Shown one piece after another: positions 40,001-52,000 of a stretch of 64,000 bases of DNA (position 1 is its first letter; each line of letters opens with the position of its first letter). Position numbers and translations under genes: made by a program. The stretch is from Siphonodentalium dalli (Eukaryota > Mollusca > Scaphopoda > Gadilida > Siphonodentaliidae). Location: positions 90,187,980-90,251,979 of the forward strand of contig CP136063.1 in NCBI GenBank assembly GCA_032622095.1, given 5' to 3'. The notes under the pieces are model-generated. The model was not told where the DNA came from, made no database searches, and saw only the letters and a list, made by a program, of their open reading frames with translations.

Positions 40001-43000
40001 ACCCAAGGTACCCTCATACCAAATATGAACCCAATCGGCCCGACAACTTCAGAAAAGAAGTCGTTTTAAGAATTACTATGTGGAAAAATAGTTATGGTCC
40101 TGACATCAAAACTATTTGACTCGGTGACCTCATTTGAACAAATCTGAATGAGAGTCACCTAGGGAACATCCACACCAAATATGAACTAATTTGGTATGAT
40201 GGTTTCAGAGGAGAAGATGTTTAAAAAAAAAGTTGATGGACGGACAGACGGACAGACAGACGGATGGACGGACGGACAGACGGATGGACGGACGGACGGA
40301 CGACGGACGAGGAGTGATGACTATAGCTCCACCGGAGACTTCGTCTCAGGTGAGCTAATAAAACCCATCAACTGTGTGTGTATGTGTGTTTGTAACTTTC
40401 AGGTGTTTACCTGTATAACTTTTTACCCACACATCCTTTTTTTGCCCAAATTAGGACAACATCCTGAGGTGTATCTTAGAAGACTACACAGAAAATTTTA
40501 CATCCATTAGTAAAAGAAATCTGTGACAAAATGTTTTTTCTGAAGGCTGTAAAAGTTATCTTTTGTCATTTCAATCGGAGCAGGTGCCAACAAGGACACA
40601 CCAAATATGATGATCAGCTGCTGATCAGCAGTTTACATACTAAAATGCTGATTAGCATATTCAACTGAACTCAACTGTCTCAATTAAAACGAAGCAAATC
40701 GATTGGAGATTGTGCATGGGAAGTGGAATTGAGGAAGTATACTCAAAAACTTCGAGGGAAGGGTCAGTTTGACTGCCCGCCATGCACATTCAGCATTCAA
40801 AATTCCATTTGAAAAGCCAAAATCACTGTCAGCACTAGCTACTTTTTCTTGGAAGGACTGGTAACATCAATTGCATTACAAAGGGGCTGGGTAGAAAAAA
40901 TCCTGAAAAGGTTCATTTCAATTTTGTTACAAATTGCATATGGATATTAAGGAGACTAGATCAAACCAACGAAAACGACTGAAAATGCCAGCACACACCA
41001 AAAAGTAATAAAGAACATTTAGTGACCCATCATTTTTATGTTCAATCCCCAAGTTACTAATAATTAACTGCTTTCCTATCGATAACTACCCGAAAATAAT
41101 TAAATCAGCAATTGCCAAATATAAAACTTAATGTTGTAAAAACATTTAGCATTTTGCAACTTCTAAAATAAATTGGCAAAAATTATTTTCATTTTGGCAA
41201 AAAATGTGGCAAAAGTAAATTTCTGACGAGAAATTTCACATATATAAGTTATCAAAATTAAAACCCACCACCAAGTTTGAAGAGATACAGTAATCAAGCC
41301 TTTAAATTTAAGCTGGAAAAGGTTGTACCCAAAATATGAAATTGTGCCCTAACTATTGCAGATGTAACAGCAGATGAAGACATGCTCTCTTCGTTTGAAT
41401 TTGAATATTTTTGTTTATTTGAGCAGGAGAATTTTTTTTTTTAGTGTTTCTTGAAGAAGGAATTGGGTTCCATAAACGAAAAAATAGGAATTTTTAATGT
41501 TAAATATCAAAATGATATAACTGCTTGATGGGTTTGTGATCTACCACAGTGTGCCAAAAATAAAGGGAATCTACAGGCCTGCAGTAATACTAGAACTAGT
41601 ACCTTCACAACATCTATTCATGTCAAAAGAATATTATGTTGACCCATAGAAATTTCTCTTTCATGACTCATTGTTCATGTTTTATCAAATATAGAGATAT
41701 ATACAGTAAGGTTCTAAATAATATTATATTCGACTCCTTAACCACAGCAATTCTCTACTCTGTAAGGTCAGTCATTCAAATAATGGTTAAAAAACATCAG
41801 CAAAAGAGCTGGACAGAAATAAAATCATGAAATAGTGACAAACTAAGGGTCATAAATCAGGCAAAACTAGAATGGAAAATGTCAACGTCATTTGCCCCTC
41901 TTTTGTGAACCTCCATACCAAATTTCATTCAGATCTGATAAGGCTGAGATATAGCCCGGATGGATGGATGGACAAACAGATGTACATGTACACAGTCAAT
42001 CCAGTCCTTTTTTTTTTTAAGTTGGGGTATAACCTTTAATTTAGACATAGGATTTAACCCTTTCTGGCTTTCATGACTGGAGCTTCCTGAAATTTTGCGA
42101 AAACCCTGTGCAAATACATTCTCTTATATATGCGAGTCTCCCATTGGGAGCCTCGCATACTGGTATATAAGAGAATGCATTGGCTTAATAATATTTACAT
42201 TGACCTTGTACTATAAGTCAGTGCATTCTCTTTATATATGAGAATATATACTGCCTATGGGAGACACGCATATATAAGAGAATGCACTGGCACAGGATCA
42301 TTAATGCTGCACCAGCACAGCTCCCGTCATGAAAGGGTTAATGACATTAAACTTTTATATATCCAGGTAACAAAAAACTACCGAAAAAAAATTACAGAAG
42401 ACACTGCATAGATAATGTATAGAAAACTATCATCCAATTACGTTTCAGGGTCTGTTTTAAAATGCTTACAGGACACATTGTGATCTCCCAAACCCTTGAC
42501 CTTGTAAAACAATCTTTAGCAAACAAATCTTGAGAAAAGTAAACAGAAAGGAGAAATAAGAGGCTTAAATTTTGCTCCAGGCTACGAATTAAAATAAGTT
42601 AACAACAATACAGATTATTCACAAGACTCATCTTTTGAACCTCACTGTGATAAATAAAATTGTTACATGTACCAGGTATTCACCAGCAAACAACAATGGC
42701 AAGATTGACCAAGTTTGTGTATTGTACATGTTTATCAAGTCTTCAAATAGTGTGTCTGTCATTTGCAGAATGATGTCCCCAAAGGGTGAATTTAGTGACG
42801 CTTCCCCACACAGTTGGGTAGATTCACTAAATTCACCCTCTGGAGACCTCATTGTGTAGGCCTCATCTTCTGGGAAGTATCTAGTCTCAAATTAACATTG
42901 TTATTTGTTACTTTTTCCCTTCTGTTTTCTTTTCTATTTGCCTTATTTGCAGAAGATAATTGCATAATCGAGGTGACTAATGGGTGAACATCACCATCTT

Positions 43001-46000
43001 CAATTGGGGAAATTGAATCTGAGCCTAGGTCTCCCATAGCAGTTGAGGCGTCAATAGAATGAGGGTCTCAGAGGCTGAATTTAGTGACATTAGCCCATTG
43101 TGCAGGGTAGTGTCACTAAATTCGCCCTTTGGGGACCTCATTCTGCAAATGACAGACACACTATTTCAAGGCTTGATATTTATTTCTCTCATTGATTGTC
43201 TTTACTTGATGTGCACAGGGATGTGATTGTTTGACATCTAACCACAGCTTTTAGATTGACGATGGGATTAGCACTTTCATTTTGAAATTTGCATTGGGTA
43301 TTGATTTCCTCAGGCACAACCTGATCTGTACCACACATCTTCTATTTTGCTTTCATCATTTTAGACCTTGACAACTACATGTACAAAGACTCTGGACTCA
43401 ATAATAACACTGCTGTGTTAACCCCACTATGTTGACCCCGCTCAGTACAGCCAAATAAAACAAACTGACATGGACGGATGATTTCCCAAAAAATGTAGTG
43501 AGTAAACTGTGACGACAGGACATGGCTTGTAAATTTCTTGGGTATATTGCTCTAGATACCCATCTAATAGTCACAACCAGTTTAAATGGCACTATTATAA
43601 CGAAAGTGTCAATTACACTGTAAATTATGCCATACATTATAGTTTGGTCGGAAAAGCTACATTTGTGGAATACTAGAACCCTAGAGGCATTTTTGGGGAA
43701 AAGCATGAAACTAAGTTTTCTAGCATAATTCAAGTATGCTGAATCCAATGAGGGTGCCTGTCGCTGCCTGTGACCCATATTTCACCCATAAAATCAACTT
43801 AAAGTCACATACTGTTTTTATTGCCGCGAAAATACAGTAAGTCAATATCGAGACATATATCACACTCGTTATACATATAATCTCATGAACATGGAAATAC
43901 TTTGTTATTTGAATCACCCCTCGTGACCTTTCTGTCATAACTATATCATCATCTGCTATACATATATGGACAAGTATGTTATTTAATAAATAAACGCTCT
44001 TCATGAAATCACACCCGGTTGAAAGTTCTGTGAATCAGGATTAAGTTGAAAATATGACGTTTTTTCACAAATATCTTCTAGACCAGTTCATGCTGTTTGG
44101 AACTGCTTGAGTAATGTGACTTTATATTGTGTTTTGTATATTAACTGATCATTGGAGCAATTAAATATGCAATTATTGGAACACGGTATAAAATTTCACA
44201 AATAAATCACAATTGGGATTTTAGTCATATTTCAACAAGAAATGAACAGAACTTTGTAATGTAAGTGAGGCATATCATTACCTTTGAATATTCCAACTCA
44301 TTGGAACCAAAATTCTTACTTTGGCTCAAAATGGCTGCCAAAATGGCCGCCAAAATATGGAAAATGGTAAATATTGCCCCAGCGTGTCCTGCAATCGGTT
44401 ACAAGTTGTGGTTGGTGTAGTGTTCAAACGATTAGTCGACAAATAATCGTCGACGCTGGTTTTTCGGGTAATCGACTCTAACTTCCACAGTCGACTAGTC
44501 GAAATACAGTATCTAATCTCATCAGCTGGCCTTGACAATGCATGGTTTCACTAAATGTGGGTCAGAAAAGCAGCAAAGATAGCTAGTCTATGTTCAAGAA
44601 GCTTTCCAAAGTCCAAACATATGTCCTAATGTCGAGCTTGACATAGAACTACGCCGAAATTCGCCAATGCGATAATTCAAGTTAACCATTATCATTACAA
44701 GAGCAGTAACTCTATATTTGACTTCTAAAAAGTACGTGGTCCATAAACAGTAAATATTAGGTCGAGGCGTACTTGACCGACGTCTCACGCATGTTCCAGG
44801 TTAATGCCACGTGGTCTTTGCATTGCGTCATTTAGTTTCTATGCTCGCGCACATTTCATACTCCCTATACCGCGGACGCAAAAATTCGTAGTGCGCATTT
44901 CTAACCAACACAGGTAAAGAGGGAGGGGCTTCCACAAAAGTGTTCGTCGACACTAACTGAGTCTAACTCTCTGCTTGCTACGTACGCCTTACGGAAGTTA
45001 TGGCAACTTACAAAGTAGGCCTATGTTACACATCGTATATATAATCATTAATAATTATAATGTGTGTCACACAGTATGTGTGCCACACAGTGTGTGTGCA
45101 CGTTTTCTTTTGTTTTGTTTTTTATTTTGAGCTGACTCTGAGACTGAGTATCGTTTATTTTCTATACACTGGCAGGGAAGTATTTATTTGATTTCATGAT
45201 TAACAGAAAATCCCTCAATTATTTATTCTCATTATCATCGTAGATTCGTAGGGAACTTATTTGCGATCAGTGGGTTTCTAGAGCACCGGTTCATTTGCAA
45301 CAAAACCACGTGACGTGTCACGTGATTCAAAAAAATTCTCCGATCACAGTAGAGTGTAAATAGTGTGATGATGGCACGGAATTTGTAATTTTCTTTCACA
45401 TGTGCTTCATTAGTATAAGGTTGGTGATGTATTTGGCCGACTAGTCGACGTCGACTCGACTTTTGGTGTTCGACTAGTCGACTCCAGAATCCCAGAGTCG
45501 TTTGAACACTAGGTTGGTGTATAAAATTCTGCCTCCTATACATTGAATACTAACATATCTGATGCACCATGGTTAATTATTACTATTGTTACCACTGACA
45601 TCACCAAAAATATTGGACTTTTCTCTCAAACACTTGACATAAATATCGGCAAAAATTAACTTTTCAGGTATAGACCATTTTTTCAAGTAAAATGCAACTA
45701 TCATTGGTAAAATGTAACTGTCTCTGGATTCAAATGTGTTTATTGTTTTGGTCTATCTTAAATGTGTCACACTACGGTATCTATAGACCAAATTGCTCAA
45801 GATGGCTTCCAAAATGGCAACCAAATTTGTAAAAAAAATTTTTTACATATATCCTGAACATTATTCTGTGTGTTATCCGAAAAGGTAGTAAATTGTGACT
45901 CACTTGTTTATTATACGTGTTAGTTAATTAACTGACAACTATATGTTATATTCTGGTTGTCCCAGTTCTGTATGGGGCATGACAATTTCAATTTAAAGTA

Positions 46001-49000
46001 TGGAATTTTGCCGAGAACCTCTTTTGTGATTCTGGCCATATCATTGAATGGAAATGGGCAGAACGTTGAGACGGAACAGAGATGAACCATAATCTGTGGC
46101 TATTCTGGTCCATTATGGTAACAAAAAATATCAACTGGATGCAGGGTGGATGCCAAGATGGTAGTCAGGGAGTTACTCTATGATCATAGTTGAGGTGAAT
46201 AGGTATACAGGGAGTTATTGTATGTCATGAATGATGTGAATAGGTATACAAGGAGTGACTATATGGTTATGTGTGGGTTGTCCATTGTAAGATGTATAGG
46301 ATACAGGGAGAGGTCAGGATCATGTGTGAGGTGAATCGGTATGAATGGAGTGACTATGTTGTATGGTTGTGTATATCCAGTACGGGTGCACCCGATGTGC
46401 CTGTATGAACATTAATGTGGTGTATGAATATAGTTACATGGTCATCTATGTGTTGATTATGTATATATGGAGTGAATGTAAGGTCATGGGTGGGATGTAC
46501 ATGTGTTGTCTGTATGATCATGGATGGGGTGTGTGGATAATAGGGAGTTATTTTATGGTTACGGGTAATGTGCATATGTATACATGGAATGACTGTACGG
46601 TCATGATTAAAGTGTATATGCATACCTGGAGTAAGCTGGGTGGACATTATCGATCGTGTGGGTATATAGGGAGTGTCCTTGTGGTATATATTTATATATC
46701 TCGTGGATGTATTATCATTGGTGGGTTTATAGGGATTAGCTGTATGATCATGGATGGCGTGTATGATTATACAGTGAGTTGCTGAATTGTCATGTGTGAG
46801 GTGTATATGCAAGTATGGAAGGTATGAGTGGTCGTGTGTGCAGGTTTTTTGTATATCTGGAAGGGCTGAATGGCCGTTGGTGAAGTGTATATTTATACCT
46901 GGAGTGACTCTATGGTATAGGGTAGACCCCGAAGCCACGACAAATAGTTTTCATGGCTGGCTCAACCGATTTTCGTGGCTGGTTAGCTAGCTAAGCCGGC
47001 TCAGTCACGACGTTCGTGGCTGATGAAATATGGCGGCTCAGATGTTATCATTCAGCGTATTTTCGTTTCCGAAATGTTCCTAATCCCCTGTTACCGGTTA
47101 TAGACGCCGTTTTTTTTAGCGTTTGTGGTGAACCCGTAGAATTCCATTCCACACGTAATCTTTTGATGTTGGGCTTTTCCATTATGGCGAAAATTCACGA
47201 AGGACTGGCATGGCTATATATAGTTTCCCATCTAATCGGCATAATTAGTTACATTGGGACTTCTGTCGACTTCAGACTGCTATCATCACTGCCATCTTGC
47301 GATATATGCATGCATCATTGAATGATGAACCCGATAGTAATGACATATAATATTTCAAACTATGTTCTATTCTTATGTGTGGGCCTATATATTGACAAAT
47401 GCCAGCGATGTCTGAGACTGGGTGTTGTCGATATAAACAATTTATATTTTAACCCTTTCAATACCGAATGGATGCGCCCATTCAGTTATATGAAGGCATG
47501 CATTGGCATAGTCTATTCCACATTAAGGGGCCCGGTGTTCTGATAATATAGCAACCATGCCGTGTCCAAGCGAGTATATGCCAATATTAGGCAATGCGGT
47601 TTAGTTCTTTGCGATACACAGTACAGTTGTGCTTGACATATAAGCCCATTCACACGGCTCAGCCATTTTACAATTCCAGCGGCGGAGATTTTTAAATGTG
47701 GCTGGCGTTAGAGATAATATGGCTGGCGGCGGCTTGTTGCCAATATGGCTGGCGGCGGCGGCGTGCGATGGCGGCTTCGGGCTCTAGTATAGGGTGGGCT
47801 GCATATGTATATATCGAGTGGTTATATGAATATGTGTGTTGATTAGGTATACATGTAGTAACTGTATGGTCAATGGTCATATGAGTACATGTAGGTATAC
47901 AAGGAGTGACTGTATGATCATAAATGTAATGACTATCTATACAGGAAGTAACTAAATGGTCATGTCTCAGGTGTATGAGTATACCTGGTGTTCCTGCTTG
48001 GTGACTCGTGGCGGTATGGTCATGTGTAGGTTATACGGGTATACACACGTGTTGCTAATATGGTCATGGGCGAGGGGTATGTGTATATAGCGAGTGGCTA
48101 TATGGCCATGGGTGAGGTGCATATGCATACATGGAGTGACTTTTCTGACATAGCTGGGGTGTATTAGTATATCTTGTGTCGCTATTCGGCTATGGTGCGA
48201 CACATAGGGATACATGGAGTGACATGGCCAATGGTCAGGTGAATATGTATACAAGGATTGACCATGATCATGTATGAATGTTTTGAATAGGTACACACGG
48301 GGTGACTATATGGACATATGTCAGGTGAAGGAGTATACCAGGTGGCATGGGTGAGGGTATGTGTATGAAGCGAGTGGCTATATGGCCATTGGTGAGGTGC
48401 ATATGTATACCTGGAGTGACTCTATGGTCATTGTTGTGGTGTTGATATATATATTGAATATCTATTTGACCATCTGTATGGAGAATATGTATACAGGGGA
48501 TTACCGTATGGCCAATCGTGAGGTGAATGCATGGGTATACACGGAGTGACTATATGGTTATGGGTCATGTTTAGGAGTATACCCGGTGGGCCTCCATTGT
48601 GACTCATGGATGTATGGTCATCCGTGGTAATGGGCCAGGTGTACGTATAAACATTGGGTCACTATATTGTTGTGTCTGTGGTGTTTATGTATTAATGGAA
48701 TGACTGTGTGGTAATGGGTGGCTAACGCTTTCCACATTTAACGTTTCCCCCATGTACTCAAAACACCATCAAGATAGAGAACTCTCTGACATGACCTCTC
48801 TATTGATTAACATATCCTTGAGTTATTGTGGAAAGCGATAGCCACCCAAGGTACACATGGGCTCTTTCACGTTAAAGGTTGACCACAAGTGGCCAAACAG
48901 GGTGAAAAAAAAATGTTTGTCAAATTACTTTTTCTTCGTTAATTCATGTTAGGAACATCATACTGGATCGTGAACTAAGTTTCAGAGCAGTTGCAAGTGT

Positions 49001-52000
49001 ATTTTGATTTTTCAGGTTTGGTCTATGCAGGATTCCCTCAAAATTGAAAATAATGAACAACTAATTTCTAATGTCTGAATTTTAATTATTATGCATCTCT
49101 TTCCTGAACGATATCACACGACGTTGAGCATTGAACAATCCGAGAACATATATGGCAAAATTACTGAAACAATCTTTGAATTTCGATATTTTTCAAATTT
49201 ATATGTAAATTATGAAATCTTAATATCCATATTCCCTAATGGTTATTCTCTGATAATAGAAAGATGATTTAGTTGTGTAAAGATTTTACATCTCAAGGTG
49301 AAGTGCATGCTTTAAGGATTGTAATGTTGAAAACATTATCAAAATCGGACAACAATTGACTCAACAAGAGCATTTTTTTAAATCGCCAATTTCCACTGAC
49401 TTATTCTCGGAGAGGACACCCTTTTTTAACATTCATTCTCTGTAGACATCAGTCTTGTAACTAGATTATAGAAAGATTACTGATTTTCATTGCCTTGTAA
49501 TATATTTTATAGAACTTGAATAGACCTTTCAAACTGAGAAACGTGAAGATAAACATATTGAGACTCTTGGAAACATGGCAAATGATATTTTGGGGCAAAA
49601 TCTGTTGTCCCATAAGGCCATAACCAGTTTTTATGTATGGTACACATAGTTTCGGTCCAGCTTGACTACTCATTGTCCGTCCGTCTGTCTATCCATACAT
49701 AGAAATTTTACGCATGATGCAATAGCTCAAACATTTTCTATGCAATCGGAACTGAATTTTGAATGAGTTTCTCAGCTCAAATTGCAGTATGAGTTTGAAA
49801 ATGGGTTTGATCTGATTTTTTAATACATATAGGTATAGGTATGGGCCACTTCGACTTAGAATTCATGCATGCTGCAATGTTTTATCTGATCGGAACCAAA
49901 TTTGGTAATTGGTTTGTGATTTCTCAGCCCAGAATACAGACCAAGTTCCAATATGGGTTCCAATTTTTTTTTAATGGAGTTATTGCCCTTTTTCGACTTA
50001 GAATTATTCAGATGTGAGGTTTCCTGATTAATACAGGCTTCACTATATAAGAGACAAGAGACACCTACAGACAACGTGAATCTTTGAAATAGAGTTATTT
50101 TTAAGCTATCATATGTTAGCCCTATTATAATCTGTAATGCATTGGCATTCATAAATGAATGGAGTCTCCAATTCAATTCTAAAAGTATAAATTAGAATAG
50201 TCCATTGTCCATTGGTAGGGATTTTTTCTTCAGAATATGAGCAGACAGCGAACCCACATTTAATGTAGTAGTGCACTATTTAAAATTCAAAATTATTTGC
50301 AGTCTCACTGGGTGGATTTCCATAATACATGTACTTTGTATGGATCATTGCCATAAGACATAGTTTATAATTTGTTCATGGTTGAGTGGATTTTAGGGGA
50401 CACCGATGGGGTGAGAAGATTAACATTGAGGACTATGGGGTTGTCATGGATTTCATGTTGAGAACAGAAATCAATGCTTTTCTATGAATGAAACAAATCT
50501 AAAAGGGGCTAGCGTTATCTTCAGGTTATCATGTCAGGAGCTTCAGGGGGTTCTAGTCAGGGGGCATTAAAGGGTCAGATAACTCTAAATAAGTACTTCA
50601 AAAATTTATTTATCCAGTCAACGAAGGCAGATGAACATTGTTAATACTTGGTATGGATTATTGTGATGAACAATAGTTTCCAAGTTGTTCATCTTGTCAT
50701 GGTTGATTGAAATTTAGGGGCCACAGAGTGAGCACAGAAGATTAACATTGAATATTATTGATTTTAGCGTTCAAGGTAATTATAAAACATTGTAATGTGT
50801 GAAATCATTCTATTGGGGGCTACTTACTGTCTTTAATATGAACTATGGTAATCTGTACTGAGTGTACTAAGGGTCATAGGGGCAGAATCCTCATCATATT
50901 ATGGTGTATAAACATTGTATAGATAATACATTTGTTACTTGTATGGTCTCAACTATTTTCTTGAGAGCTATACTGACTACCAGGGTATGAACTTTGTTCA
51001 TTTATCTCAGGTTGAAGGTCCTAGGGTATTCCAATATTATAATATGCATATCAATGTCAATTTGTCAAAGTGAGACTACTAATGAAAATTGGCACAAGGA
51101 CCAACAAATTCCAATAATTTGAGAATTTGTGTTATTATGTACATTTGTCTATACTAAATTAGTACATAACAAAATATATAACTCTCTATAAGTCAACATT
51201 AAAACTGTAGATTATGATTCCAATCATAGCTTTTTACTATCGCCGAGGGATGGGTTAAACATCTGCCGATCATGATCAGCCTCTGGTTAATAATCGGAGA
51301 TTTGTGAAAAAACGATTATTTTAATATATGTACTTGTACTAAATATCACTTCCATATTATAAACAAATATCTTTGTTTACAATGCTAAATTTATCCAGTT
51401 AAAAAATAACAACTTATAGTATACTTAGAGAAGACAACTTTAATTTCAGTTTTGTATGTCTTAGTCTTGTTGTCGTTTTCTCTGAGAAAATTTACATAAA
51501 TAACACATGGATTATTCCTTTAATATTGTAAGTAAGTACAGATACTCTGTAATCTGTTAAAAAATATGTCCTCTCTGATAATTCAAGACATTTATATTTA
51601 ACTATTGAGAAACACATGTTTTATGAACAACACTTCCATCAAACCACATGTAATCACTGACATGATTATAAATAATCAAGAAATTCTTCAGACACAATGA
51701 CTCCAAACACAATGACAAATGCATCATTTTCCCTCCTATCCGAAAAATTCATTTTGTCAACCTTTAACGTGAAAGAGCCCACATGTACAATCCACCATTA
51801 CCTCAGTCACTCCATATGTACATAAACACCACATAAATGACAATATAGTCACCCACTTTATACACGTACACCTGACCATACAACCTGATTATACTTGGTT
51901 ATACCTGTACATACCACAAATGACGATACAGCCACAATTCACCATGCATGAACACCAGGTGTACTCCTACACCTGGCATATGCCCATATAGTCACTCTAT

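Larger units (their letters stand above)
44044..48883 (+). repeat. long arm of an inverted repeat pair (expanded, with insertions)
   Basis: The outer block (AGTTGAAAATATGACGTT through ATTAACTGATCATTGGAGC), a 42-bp minisatellite, and the inner block GGGCTCTTTCACGTTAAAGGTTGAC recur inverted at 51756-52387. This arm carries extra material: a hAT element (44418-45511) and about 1 kb more, a second hAT element (46923-47786), more minisatellite units and a small foldback MITE (about 48718-48848, GGTGGCTAACGCTTTCCACA ends). Confidence 0.75.

Noticed and set aside
43398-44004. 126- and 94-codon minus-strand frames
   Set aside because: They have no domain and no consistent splice sites for the EFCAB14-like gene; the sequence is ordinary intron 2.
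46363-46785. 140-codon plus-strand frame
   Set aside because: It is the complement of the minisatellite frame; the 42-bp period keeps several frames open on both strands.
47016-47543. 101- and 73-codon plus-strand frames
   Set aside because: They lie inside the non-autonomous hAT element; no DDE or BED-type motifs are visible.
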